From: SIG291 sp045543455
GTDB lineage: Bacteria > Bacillota > Clostridia > Lachnospirales > Lachnospiraceae
Length of the DNA stretch: 43,506 nt
NCBI GenBank assembly: GCA_045543455.1
Contig: JAZQMK010000062.1
Coordinates: 1-43,506 of the forward strand
Direction of reading: 5' to 3'
The stretch's first letter is position 1, and each line of letters opens with the position of its first letter. The notes beneath the pieces are model-generated. The model was not told the DNA's origin. It worked only from the letters and a program-made list of their open reading frames with translations, and did no database searches. Both the position numbers and the translations under genes were made by a program. Shown in pieces: positions 24,318 to 32,886 of this stretch.

Positions 24318-25646
24318 ATGAGCAAACCAATAGTTGCTATTGTAGGAAGACCTAATGTGGGTAAGTCAACATTGTTTAACGCCCTTGCAGGAGAACAGAT
24401 TTCAATAGTTAAAGATACGCCTGGTGTAACCAGAGATAGAATATATGCACAAGTTTCATGGCTTAATAATAATTTTACGCTCATTGATACAGGTGGTATT
24501 GAGCCTGATAGTAATGATGTAATTTTATCACAGATGCGTGAACAGGCAGAGATTGCAATTGCTACAGCAGATGTAATTATGTTTATTGTTGATGTAAGAC
24601 AGGGACTTGTTGATTCTGATGCAAAAGTTGCAGATATGCTTAGAAGATCGAAGAAACCGGTAGTACTTGTTGTTAATAAGGTTGATAATTTCGATAAGCT
24701 TATGGCAGATGTATACGAGTTTTATAATCTTGGTATTGGTGATCCAATTCCGATTTCGGCATCTTCAAGATTAGGTATTGGTGATATGCTTGATGAGGTA
24801 ATTAAGCATTTTAAACCAGAACAGCTTACTGATGAAGAAGATGAAAGACCACGTATTGCTATTGTAGGTAAGCCTAATGTAGGTAAGTCATCAATTATCA
24901 ATAAGTTAATCGGTGAGAACAGAGTTATAGTATCTGATATTGCAGGTACAACAAGAGATGCAGTTGACACTGCCATAAAATATAATGGTAAAGAATATGT
25001 ATTTATTGATACTGCAGGTCTTAGAAGAAAGAATAAGATAAAAGAAGAACTTGAAAGATACAGTATAATACGAACTGTTGCAGCAGTTGAGCGAGCTGAT
25101 GTTGTTATTTTGGTAATTGATGCGGTTGAAGGCGTAACAGAGCAGGATGCTAAGATAGCAGGTATCGCTCATGAACGCGGTAAGGGTATGATTATTGCCG
25201 TTAATAAATGGGATGCCATTGAGAAAAATGATAAAACTATATATGAATTTACAAATAAGATTAAAGAATTCCTTGCATATATGCCATATGCTGAGATGAC
25301 ATTTGTATCAGCAAAGACAGGTCAAAGACTCTTTAAAATGTATGACATAATTGATACGGTTATAGAGAATCAAAACCTTCGTGTAGCAACAGGTGTTCTT
25401 AATGAGATTATGACAGAAGCTGTGGCTATGCAACAGCCACCTTCAGATAAAGGTAAACGCCTGAAACTATATTATATAACTCAGGTTTCAGTAAAACCGC
25501 CAACCTTTGTTATTTTTGTAAATGATAAAGAACTTATGCATTTCTCATATACAAGATATATTGAGAATAAAATACGTGAAGCTTTTGGATTTAGAGGTAC
25601 CTCTTTAAGATTTATTATCCGTGAGCGTAAGGAAAAGGAGCAATAA
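24318..25646 (+). CDS. der: Ribosome-associated GTPase Der (EngA)
   Basis: Der (442 aa) has two tandem GTPase domains and is essential for 50S subunit assembly. The first domain has GRPNVGKSTLFNAL, DTGGIEP and NKVD. The second has GKPNVGKSSIINKL (about 180-193), DTAGLRRKNKI and NKWD. The C-terminal KH-like domain follows (LRVATGVLNEIMTEAV to the end, RGTSLRFIIRERKEKE). AAAGGAG precedes ATG 24318. It heads an apparent operon with plsY and gpsA, an arrangement common in Clostridia. Confidence 0.98.
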   Translation: MSKPIVAIVGRPNVGKSTLFNALAGEQISIVKDTPGVTRDRIYAQVSWLNNNFTLIDTGGIEPDSNDVILSQMREQAEIAIATADVIMFIVDVRQGLVDSDAKVADMLRRSKKPVVLVVNKVDNFDKLMADVYEFYNLGIGDPIPISASSRLGIGDMLDEVIKHFKPEQLTDEEDERPRIAIVGKPNVGKSSIINKLIGENRVIVSDIAGTTRDAVDTAIKYNGKEYVFIDTAGLRRKNKIKEELERYSIIRTVAAVERADVVILVIDAVEGVTEQDAKIAGIAHERGKGMIIAVNKWDAIEKNDKTIYEFTNKIKEFLAYMPYAEMTFVSAKTGQRLFKMYDIIDTVIENQNLRVATGVLNEIMTEAVAMQQPPSDKGKRLKLYYITQVSVKPPTFVIFVNDKELMHFSYTRYIENKIREAFGFRGTSLRFIIRERKEKEQ

Positions 25647-25652
25647 ATATAT

Positions 25653-26303
25653 ATGGAAAGACTGGCGAGTTTAGCAATTGGTTATGTTTTTGGTATATTC
25701 CAGACTGGATATATTTATGGAAGATTACACAATATTGATATAAGAGAGTACGGAAGTGGTAATGCTGGAACAACTAATGCTATGAGAACTTTAGGAAAAA
25801 AAGCAGGTATTATAACATATATTGGAGATATGTTAAAGGCTGTAATATCAGCATTTGTAGTACATTTGTTGTTTTCAAAGAATTGTAGTGATATGGAATT
25901 TTTACTTATCTTATATTCTGGATTTGGAGTAGTATTAGGTCATAATTTTCCATTTTACTTAAAATTCAGAGGCGGTAAAGGTATTGCAGCTTCTTCAGGT
26001 ATGATTTTATCGCTATTTCCATATAATTGGCAAATGGCAGTTTTAGCTCTTATAACTTTTGTGTTAGTGGCCGTAATTAGTAAGTATGTATCTTTAGCAT
26101 CTCTTTGTATGATGTTAGGATTTTTAATTGAACTTATTATATTTGGTCAGCTTGAAATGTATGATATAGCATCACAATATTTGTTAGAGGTATATATTGT
26201 TGGTGGATTAATTACAGTACTTGCATTTGTAAGACATAGTGCTAACATCAAACGTCTTGCAACAGGTACAGAAAGAAAAATAGGACAAAAAAAGAGTAAG
26301 TAA
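25653..26303 (+). CDS. plsY: Glycerol-3-phosphate acyltransferase PlsY
   Basis: PlsY (216 aa) is a polytopic membrane enzyme that transfers acyl groups from acyl-phosphate to glycerol-3-phosphate. Seen are the first motif GSGNAGTTNAMRTLGKKAG, the second GHNFPFYLKFRGGKGIAAS, and the third-region VRHSANIKRLATGTERKI, with five or so hydrophobic helices between. It uses the product of PlsX (encoded at 3057) and glycerol-3-phosphate made by GpsA (next gene). It starts 6 bp after der, with AAAGGAG somewhat distant. Confidence 0.96.
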   Translation: MERLASLAIGYVFGIFQTGYIYGRLHNIDIREYGSGNAGTTNAMRTLGKKAGIITYIGDMLKAVISAFVVHLLFSKNCSDMEFLLILYSGFGVVLGHNFPFYLKFRGGKGIAASSGMILSLFPYNWQMAVLALITFVLVAVISKYVSLASLCMMLGFLIELIIFGQLEMYDIASQYLLEVYIVGGLITVLAFVRHSANIKRLATGTERKIGQKKSK

Positions 26304-26315
26304 TTGGAGGCAGAT

Positions 26316-27326
26316 ATGGCAAAAGTAAGCGTTTTAGGTGCAGGAAGCTGGGGCATAGCAATAGCTGTTTTACTGCATAATAACGGACATAAAGTTACAG
26401 TATGGTCAGCACTTGAAGATGAAATTAATATGCTGATTTCAGAAAGAGAACATAAAAAATGTCTTCCAGGTGTAAAATTACCTGAAGATATGGTGTTTAC
26501 AACAAATATAAAGGAAGCACTTGATGATATGGAATTGTCAGTACTTGCAGTTGCATCTCCATATACAAGAATGACTGCCAGAAAAATAAATGGTAACATT
26601 AAGGATGGACATGTAATTGTAAATGTGGCAAAAGGTATTGAAGAATCAACATTAATGACATTGGCAGATATTATCAATGAAGAGGTGCCTAATGCAAATG
26701 TTGCAGTATTATCAGGTCCAAGTCATGCAGAAGAAGTTGGAAGAGGAATTCCAACAACTTGTGTAGTTGGTGCAAAGGATAAAGAAACAGCGGAATTTAT
26801 TCAAAATATTTTTACAAGCTCGTGCTTTAGAGTGTACACAAGTCCTGATATATTAGGTATAGAGCTTGGTGGTTCTCTTAAGAATGTTATAGCTTTGGCT
26901 GCAGGTATGGCTGATGGTCTAGGTTATGGAGACAATACTAAGGCAGCTTTAATAACAAGAGGTATTGCTGAAATTTCAAGACTTGGTGTTGCAATGGGTG
27001 GAAAGATGCAGACATTTAATGGACTTTCAGGAATTGGTGATTTAATAGTTACATGTGCAAGTATGCACAGCCGTAACAGAAGAGCCGGTATACTTATTGG
27101 AAAAGGATATACAATGGATGAAGCCATGAAGGAAGTTCAGATGGTTGTAGAAGGCGTATATTCGGCTAAGGCAGCTCTTGCATTGTCTAAAAAATATAAT
27201 GTAAGTATGCCAATAATTGAACAGGTAAATAAGATTTTATTTGAAGATTTACCTGCAAAAGAAGCAGTTAGTGAGTTAATGATTAGAGATAAAAAAATTG
27301 AACATTCGGATTTACCATGGGAATAA
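26316..27326 (+). CDS. gpsA: Glycerol-3-phosphate dehydrogenase (NAD(P)+)
   Basis: GpsA (336 aa) reduces dihydroxyacetone phosphate to sn-glycerol-3-phosphate for phospholipid synthesis. The Rossmann motif is VLGAGSWGIAIAVLL at the N-terminus. VNVAKGIEESTLMTLADII, LSGPSHAEEVGRGIPTT, and the catalytic-lysine block GGSLKNVIALAAGMADGLGYGDNTKAALITRG follow, then GLSGIGDLIVTC and the SRNRRAG-like HSRNRRAGI. ATG 26316 follows TTGGAGG (26304-26310). The in-frame TTG at 26304 is part of that site. It lies 12 bp after plsY, so substrate maker and user are adjacent. Confidence 0.97.
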   Translation: MAKVSVLGAGSWGIAIAVLLHNNGHKVTVWSALEDEINMLISEREHKKCLPGVKLPEDMVFTTNIKEALDDMELSVLAVASPYTRMTARKINGNIKDGHVIVNVAKGIEESTLMTLADIINEEVPNANVAVLSGPSHAEEVGRGIPTTCVVGAKDKETAEFIQNIFTSSCFRVYTSPDILGIELGGSLKNVIALAAGMADGLGYGDNTKAALITRGIAEISRLGVAMGGKMQTFNGLSGIGDLIVTCASMHSRNRRAGILIGKGYTMDEAMKEVQMVVEGVYSAKAALALSKKYNVSMPIIEQVNKILFEDLPAKEAVSELMIRDKKIEHSDLPWE

Positions 27327-27348
27327 TTTAAAATTTATAAAATATTCA

Positions 27349-27377
27349 TTGACTTTAATACAATAAAACGGTATAAT
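27349..27377 (+). promoter_or_regulatory. Sigma-A promoter upstream of an unknown gene
   Basis: TTGACT (27349-27354) and TATAAT (27372-27377) with 17 bp between them. The predicted leader of about 47 nt carries GGGGAAAG before the ATG at 27431. Confidence 0.8.
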
Positions 27378-27430
27378 TGAGTTTATCCTACAGTTTATGT
27401 AAATATAATATTGGAAATGGGGAAAGCATT

Positions 27431-28087
27431 ATGCAAAATTATGTACAATTTTTGAATGTTGGCTTCGGTATCATCAATAGTAACGAGCCAGTAGAGAGCT
27501 GGGATAGAAATGCAGCAATGGAGAGAGCTATATCACTTGACAATCCAGATAATGATGTTAAGATTATAGGTTTCAGATTTTATGAGATGGATAATGGAAT
27601 TATCACAAGACAAAGTGGTGTATTCTACCTTGAAGGTGAAGTGTTCACATATCCAAAGGTTGATAATGACGTAAGTGCATTTATCAAAAACACTAATTCT
27701 AATTACGAAGTTGGCCAGGAACTTGTAAAGATTATGAAGCCATTTACAATGGTATACAAATTCAATCCTGGAGATGAAGTACTTGATACTCAGGCTGTTC
27801 TTGCTAATATGAAAGTTAAGAGAGAACAGGAAAGAAAAGTTAAACTTGAAGAAGAAATCGTTACATACAAGACAAGACTTGTTAATGCTCTTAAGTCAGT
27901 ACAAACTGCAATTGAAGACAATCAGTTTAACAATGTTCCATTATCAGAGATTGATGGTACAGATATTAAGGCTCTTGATATTCTTAACGATAGAGGTCAG
28001 TTCTCTAAGCATATTGACCACTTAAGAAACTTAAGAGTAGAAATTATGAATATTGATAAGTTCATTAAAGAAGTAATGGATGATTGA
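27431..28087 (+). CDS. Unknown cytoplasmic protein
   Basis: I do not recognise this 218-aa protein. The N-terminal half (QNYVQFLNVGFGIINSNEPVESWDRN through FRFYEMDNG and SGVFYLEGEVFTY) looks like a mixed alpha/beta domain. Residues about 130-170 (KVKREQERKVKLEEEIVTYKTRLVNAL) are a likely coiled coil, and the end is helical. There is no signal peptide or membrane segment. ATG 27431 is chosen over an in-frame upstream start at 27377 because GGGGAAAG precedes it and the upstream codon overlaps the promoter's -10. It has its own strong promoter and terminator, so it is monocistronic. Its codon use resembles its highly expressed neighbours. Confidence 0.8.
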   Translation: MQNYVQFLNVGFGIINSNEPVESWDRNAAMERAISLDNPDNDVKIIGFRFYEMDNGIITRQSGVFYLEGEVFTYPKVDNDVSAFIKNTNSNYEVGQELVKIMKPFTMVYKFNPGDEVLDTQAVLANMKVKREQERKVKLEEEIVTYKTRLVNALKSVQTAIEDNQFNNVPLSEIDGTDIKALDILNDRGQFSKHIDHLRNLRVEIMNIDKFIKEVMDD

Positions 28088-28104
28088 TTTAGTTAATTAA
28101 TTAT

Positions 28105-28134
28105 TACATATTTTAAAACTCCCTTTCATATACT
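28105..28134 (+). promoter_or_regulatory. Candidate sigma-E (sporulation) promoter for spoIVA
   Basis: TACATATT (28105-28112) and CATATACT (28127-28134) are 14 bp apart. The sigma-E pattern of Bacillus and Clostridium has an ATATT-type -35, a spacer near 14 bp and a CATACANT-type -10. One base deviates in the -10 here. Transcription would begin near 28140-28142, inside the loop of the terminator below. Confidence 0.55.
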
Positions 28135-28161
28135 GATAACAGTAATGAAAGGGGTTTTTTT
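28121..28161 (+). terminator. Terminator whose 3' arm holds the spoIVA ribosome-binding site
   Basis: CCCTTTCAT (28121-28129) pairs with ATGAAAGGG (28145-28153). An inner stem TACTG (28131-28135) and CAGTA (28140-28144) closes an ATAA tetraloop with one bulged A. Seven Ts (28155-28161) follow directly, and the spoIVA ATG is the next base. AAGGGG (28149-28154) is both the stem's 3' arm and the only ribosome-binding site available. Confidence 0.85.
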
Positions 28162-29631
28162 ATGCAATTAGATTTATATCGAGATATTAACGAAAGATGC
28201 CAGGGTGATATTTATATAGGTGTTGTGGGACCTGTAAGAACCGGTAAGTCCACATTTATAAAAAGATTTATGGATCTTATGGTTATTCCTAATATAAGTA
28301 ATGAACATATTAAGGAAAGAACTAAGGATGAATTGCCACAATCTGCAACCGGTAAAACTATAATGACAACAGAACCTAAATTTATACCAAAGGAAAGTGC
28401 AACAATTAAGCTTTCTGATGATTTAAGCTTTAATTTCAGAATGATTGATTGCGTTGGTTATATGGTTGAAACAGCTACGGGACATATTGAAAATGATATG
28501 GAAAGAATGGTAAAAACACCGTGGTTTGATTATGAAATTCCATTTACAAAGGCAGCTCAAACAGGTACTAGAAAGGTAATAACAGATCATTCAACAATAG
28601 GAATACTTATTACCTGTGATGGTTCATTTACGGATATTGAAAGAAAATATTATGAAAAACCGGAAGAACAGACGGTATCAGAATTGTCAAAATTGTCAAA
28701 GCCATTTGTAATTGTGTTAAATACTAATAAACCATATGCGAAAGAAACAAAAAATCTTGTAAATGAATTAGAAGAGAAATATAAAGTCGCAGTAATTCCA
28801 GTAGATTGTGAACAATTAAAGGAAAGCGATGTACATACAATACTTGAGGCTGTTTTATATGAATTTCCAATAAGTGAGATAAGTTATTATGTTCCAGAAT
28901 GGTTTATGCTTTTAGAAGAGGAATCTGCAATGAGACAGCATGTTATGGGCAGAATCAAAAATATGTTTGATTCAATCTCATCAATTAAAGATATAATTAA
29001 TTATAAGGATTTAGCTTGTGACGATTTTGTTGAATATATGAATATTAAAGATATTTCCCTTTCAACAGGCTGTGCAAATGTAAATATTAAGCTCTATGAT
29101 AAATTTTATTATGAAATTATAAGCGAAATAACAGGTATGACTGTAAAAAATGATTATGAGCTTATATCAGCCATTAAAGAAATGTCAAAGCTAAAAAGAG
29201 AATATGCCTTGGTTTCAGATGCAATGGCTTCAGTAAAATTGAATGGTTATGGAGTTGTCTTCCCACAAAGAGAAGAAATTGATTTGAATGAGCCTGATGT
29301 TATTAAAAATGCCGGAAAATTTGGAGTAAAGATTAACGCAAAAGCGCCTTCAATTCATATGATTCGTGCTGACATAACAACAGAAATTGCACCTATTGTG
29401 GGTACGGAACAACAGGCCAAAGATTTGATTGAATATGTAAAAGACAATAAAAAGGAAAATGATGGAATATGGGAAACTAATATATTCGGAAAAACAATAG
29501 AACAAATTGTTGCAGATGGTATCAATGACAAAATACATAATATGTCAAATGAAAATATTGATAAAATACGTGGTACTTTAGAAAAGGTTATGAACGATAA
29601 CTCGGGATTAGTATGTATAATGCTGGGTTGA
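28162..29631 (+). CDS. spoIVA: Stage IV sporulation protein A
   Basis: SpoIVA (489 aa, against 492 in B. subtilis) is the ATPase that polymerises on the forespore surface and forms the base of the spore coat. Walker A is GPVRTGKST, near residue 24. The family segments QSATGKTIMTTEPKFIP, IDCVGYMV, GTRKVITDHSTIGILITCDGSF and NTNKPY are all present. The C-terminus NIFGKTIEQIVADGINDKI to NDNSGLVCIMLG is the conserved anchoring end. The gene appears intact, which suggests that the organism, or a recent ancestor, can sporulate. Start ATG 28162 follows directly on a terminator. Confidence 0.97.
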   Translation: MQLDLYRDINERCQGDIYIGVVGPVRTGKSTFIKRFMDLMVIPNISNEHIKERTKDELPQSATGKTIMTTEPKFIPKESATIKLSDDLSFNFRMIDCVGYMVETATGHIENDMERMVKTPWFDYEIPFTKAAQTGTRKVITDHSTIGILITCDGSFTDIERKYYEKPEEQTVSELSKLSKPFVIVLNTNKPYAKETKNLVNELEEKYKVAVIPVDCEQLKESDVHTILEAVLYEFPISEISYYVPEWFMLLEEESAMRQHVMGRIKNMFDSISSIKDIINYKDLACDDFVEYMNIKDISLSTGCANVNIKLYDKFYYEIISEITGMTVKNDYELISAIKEMSKLKREYALVSDAMASVKLNGYGVVFPQREEIDLNEPDVIKNAGKFGVKINAKAPSIHMIRADITTEIAPIVGTEQQAKDLIEYVKDNKKENDGIWETNIFGKTIEQIVADGINDKIHNMSNENIDKIRGTLEKVMNDNSGLVCIMLG

Positions 29632-29660
29632 TTGACTAAATTTTATAAATATGTTAAAAT
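29632..29660 (+). promoter_or_regulatory. Sigma-A promoter for the purine permease
   Basis: TTGACT (29632-29637) starts at the base after the spoIVA stop. TAAAAT (29655-29660) follows 17 bp later. The remaining 47 nt before the ATG are too short for a purine riboswitch. Confidence 0.7.
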
Positions 29661-29707
29661 AAATATACTATTTATTGTAAGATAACAAAAATACGGAGGT
29701 AAAAGTT

Positions 29708-31066
29708 ATGTTAGAAAAACTTTTCAAGCTTAAAGAAAATAATACCACTGTTAAGACTGAGGTTACCGCCGGTATTACCACATTTATGACTATGGCGTAT
29801 ATACTGGCAGTTAACCCAAGTATTCTTGCAGCAAGTGGAATGGATAAGGATGCTATACTTGTAGCTACAGCTCTAGCAGCATTTATTGGTACTATTGCAA
29901 TGGCGATTTTTGCAAATTATCCATTTGTTTTGGCTCCTGGTATGGGACTTAACGCATATTTTGCCTATACAGTATGTGGAACAATGGGCTATAACTGGAG
30001 AATAGCTCTTGCTGCTGTATTTGTTGAAGGTATTATATTTATACTTTTATCATTAACTAATGTGAGAGAAGCGATATTTAATTGTATTCCTAAGTCCTTA
30101 AAGCATGCTGTTAGTGCCGGTATTGGTTTGTTTATTGCATTTATTGGTTTCCAAAATGCAAATATTATTAAAGACAGCACAACATTAGTAACTATTCAGG
30201 ATTTCGAAGATAATTTTAGTTCCGTGGGTATAGGAGCTATACTTGCTTTAATAGGTATTGTTATAACTGCAATCTTATATGCAAAAAATGTTAAGGGTTC
30301 TATATTATTTGGTATTATTATTACATGGGTAATGGGTATTGTGTGTGAATTGCTTAATATTTATGTTCCTGATCCAGCAGTAGGAATGTATTCACTTATT
30401 CCAAGTTTTTCTGACTGGTTTATATTTGATTCTTTAGGAAAAACAGCAGGTCAAGTATTCTATGCAGATTTTAAGGCTATGGATATATTTGAATTTATTG
30501 TTATAATTTTTGCGTTTTTATTTGTTGATTTATTTGATACTTTAGGAACTTTAGTTGGTGTTGCCTCTAAGGCAGAGATGTTAGATGAAGAAGGCAAGCT
30601 TCCAAAGATTAAAGGTGCTTTGTTAGCCGATGCAGTTGCAACCAGTGCAGGTGCGATGCTTGGTACATCAACAACTACTACATTTGTTGAAAGTGCAGCA
30701 GGTGTTGCAGTGGGCGGAAAAACTGGTCTTACAGCAGTTACATCAGCAATTTTATTCCTGTTATCAATATTCTTAGCGCCTATATTTACAGCGATTCCAG
30801 GCTTTGCAACAGCTCCGGCTCTTGTAATTGTTGGATTCTTAATGTTAGGTTCTGTGCTTAAAATTGATTTTGATGATTATTCAGAAGCAATTCCAGCATA
30901 TCTTTGTATTATTGCAATGCCATTTGGATATAGTATTTCTGAAGGTATTTCATTAGGAGTAATAAGCTATGTATTAATCAATTTATTCACAGGTAATAGA
31001 AAAAAAATCAATGTGCTTATGTATGTTTTAGCAATATTATTCGTATTAAAATATATATTCCTATAG
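29708..31066 (+). CDS. Guanine/hypoxanthine permease (AzgA/PbuG subfamily)
   Basis: This is a 452-aa polytopic membrane transporter of the nucleobase-cation symporter-2 superfamily, AzgA-like branch. It imports guanine, hypoxanthine or adenine with protons. The N-terminus EVTAGITTFMTMAYILAVNPSIL is diagnostic. The substrate-site segments are LAPGMGLNAYFAYTVCG and, near the middle, FLFVDLFDTLGTLVGVASKAEML followed by AMLGTSTTTTFVESAAGVAVGGKTGLTAV. About 12-14 hydrophobic helices are seen. A clear promoter and terminator make it monocistronic. pbuG is the nearest symbol, but substrate choice cannot be read from sequence. Confidence 0.93.
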   Translation: MLEKLFKLKENNTTVKTEVTAGITTFMTMAYILAVNPSILAASGMDKDAILVATALAAFIGTIAMAIFANYPFVLAPGMGLNAYFAYTVCGTMGYNWRIALAAVFVEGIIFILLSLTNVREAIFNCIPKSLKHAVSAGIGLFIAFIGFQNANIIKDSTTLVTIQDFEDNFSSVGIGAILALIGIVITAILYAKNVKGSILFGIIITWVMGIVCELLNIYVPDPAVGMYSLIPSFSDWFIFDSLGKTAGQVFYADFKAMDIFEFIVIIFAFLFVDLFDTLGTLVGVASKAEMLDEEGKLPKIKGALLADAVATSAGAMLGTSTTTTFVESAAGVAVGGKTGLTAVTSAILFLLSIFLAPIFTAIPGFATAPALVIVGFLMLGSVLKIDFDDYSEAIPAYLCIIAMPFGYSISEGISLGVISYVLINLFTGNRKKINVLMYVLAILFVLKYIFL

Positions 31067-31087
31067 AATACGAAAATTATTTATAAG

Positions 31088-31114
31088 CGGGACAGTTTTA
31101 CTGTCCCGTTTTTT
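31088..31114 (+). terminator. Rho-independent terminator after the purine permease
   Basis: CGGGACAGT (31088-31096) and ACTGTCCCG (31100-31108) form a perfect GC-rich 9-bp stem with a TTT loop, followed by six Ts. Confidence 0.93.
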
Positions 31115-31147
31115 GTTCAATAGTAAAATACTATGCATAATAAAATA

Positions 31148-31176
31148 TTTACTTTTTTATATCTTCGTGATATAGT
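31148..31176 (+). promoter_or_regulatory. Sigma-A promoter for the mutS-like gene and rnhA
   Basis: TTTACT (31148-31153) and TATAGT (31171-31176) are 17 bp apart. Initiation near 31183 leaves only about 9 nt before ATG 31192 but about 27 nt, with GGAGG, before TTG 31210. Confidence 0.6.
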
Positions 31177-31209
31177 AAAAATAATGTGTTTATGGAGGTT
31201 ATAAAGTTA

Positions 31210-32886
31210 TTGAAAGTAGAATTATTAATATATGGTTTTATAACAATTGTAGTATTAATTGCAATTGTTATATATATGAAAAAAGAACAGTTAAAAAATG
31301 CCATGAATAAATTAGCAGCTGATTGGGGTAGGTTACCGGATAAAGAATTTACCTATGACCAATTAGAAACTATGCGTGGCTATTATGATGGTAAATGTGA
31401 TGAAGGACGTTATTATATTGATGATATAACTTGGTATGACCTTGATATGGATAAAGTATTTTTAACAATTAATAATACTAATTCATCTGTGGGACAGGAA
31501 AATCTTTATTATATGCTGCGTAATGCAGGAGTACCTAAAGAGGTATTAGAAGAAAGAGACAGATTTGTTGAATACTTTATGGCTAATAAGGATATTGCTC
31601 TGGATTTACAATATCAGTTTAGCCAGTTAGGATATACAAAGAAAATATCGGTTTATGATTACATTAATTATCTGGATACATTTGATAAAAAGAGCAATTT
31701 AAAGCATTATGCCTGTATGTTGGCTACTATATTTTCGGTTATATTTATGATATTTGTTGACCCGATAATTGGATTATTAGCATTTTTGATAAGTTTGTCT
31801 GTATCTTTTACAACCTATTACAAGGAAAAAAATGATAATACAGCATATATTCATAGTATTAAATATGTAGTTGCAATGCTTGGAACAGCTGATAAAATTG
31901 CAAAGAAAAATGTTGATATGATTGAAAAATATAATGCTGTATTTGTAGCTCAAAACAAGTTTTTTTCTAAGCTTAATCGCAATTACTGGCTTATTGGAAA
32001 GGGCGATGTAAAGGATTCGATAGTGGATGTGCTGTTGGATTATGTTAAAATAATTACTCACATAGACCTTATAAAATTTAATAATATAATTGGTTCAATT
32101 AAATCAAATAAGGATAAAATATTTACTTTATATGAAAATTTAGGTGAACTTGAAGCTTTGATAGCAGTGGCTTCATACAGAAACTATCTTAATTATTATT
32201 CAAAGCCAGAATTTGTTAAAGGGGGCCGATTTGAAGCAGAGGATATTTATCATCCACTTATTCAAGAGCCGGTAACTAATTCCATATCAGAGGATAAATC
32301 AGTTTTACTTACCGGTTCAAATGCGTCTGGTAAATCAACATTTTTAAAGACATTAGCTACAAATGCAATATGTTCCCAGACTATTTACACAAGCTTTTCT
32401 AAAAAATATAAGGCTGATATGTATAATATAATGTCTTCAATGGCTTTAAAGGATAATATCGAAAGTAAAGAAAGCTATTATATGGTTGAGATAAAGGCTT
32501 TAAAGCGAATAATTGATGCCATTGATGACAATAAAAAGACTTTGTGTTTTGTGGATGAGGTTTTAAGAGGTACTAATACAGTTGAGAGAATTGCAGCTTC
32601 GTCAAAAATTCTTGCTGATATGGCTAATCGTAATGCACTTTGCTTTGCTGCAACCCACGACATAGAGCTTACAAGTATTTTATCTGATATTTATAGCAAT
32701 TATCATTTTGAGGAAGAGATAATAAATGATGATATTTACTTTAATTATCATTTGTACAAGGGCAAAGCTACTACAAGAAATGCCATAAAGCTTTTAGGAA
32801 TTATGGGATATTCTGAAAATATTATCGTTGAAGCGGAGAAAATGGCTTCTAGATTTATTAAGGAAGGAAATTGGTGTGAAATATGA
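31210..32886 (+). CDS. Membrane-anchored MutS-family ATPase
   Basis: This 558-aa protein carries only the C-terminal ATPase of the MutS family. Walker A is LTGSNASGKSTFLKTLA, and Walker B plus signature is LCFVDEVLRGTNTVERIAAS, followed by FAATHDIELTSIL. There is no N-terminal mismatch-recognition domain (no FxE motif). Instead there is one membrane helix at the very N-terminus (ELLIYGFITIVVLIAIVIYM) and a pair near residues 180-220 (MLATIFSVIFMIFVDPIIGLLAFLISLSV). It cannot be a standard mismatch-repair MutS, and its role is unknown. TTG 31210 is chosen because GGAGG (31194-31198) would lie inside the frame if ATG 31192 were used. That ATG is the alternative. It overlaps rnhA by 4 bp. Confidence 0.85.
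   Translation: MKVELLIYGFITIVVLIAIVIYMKKEQLKNAMNKLAADWGRLPDKEFTYDQLETMRGYYDGKCDEGRYYIDDITWYDLDMDKVFLTINNTNSSVGQENLYYMLRNAGVPKEVLEERDRFVEYFMANKDIALDLQYQFSQLGYTKKISVYDYINYLDTFDKKSNLKHYACMLATIFSVIFMIFVDPIIGLLAFLISLSVSFTTYYKEKNDNTAYIHSIKYVVAMLGTADKIAKKNVDMIEKYNAVFVAQNKFFSKLNRNYWLIGKGDVKDSIVDVLLDYVKIITHIDLIKFNNIIGSIKSNKDKIFTLYENLGELEALIAVASYRNYLNYYSKPEFVKGGRFEAEDIYHPLIQEPVTNSISEDKSVLLTGSNASGKSTFLKTLATNAICSQTIYTSFSKKYKADMYNIMSSMALKDNIESKESYYMVEIKALKRIIDAIDDNKKTLCFVDEVLRGTNTVERIAASSKILADMANRNALCFAATHDIELTSILSDIYSNYHFEEEIINDDIYFNYHLYKGKATTRNAIKLLGIMGYSENIIVEAEKMASRFIKEGNWCEI

Noticed and set aside
29661..29707. Purine riboswitch before the purine permease
   Set aside because: Only 47 nt separate the promoter from the start codon, with no three-way-junction motifs.
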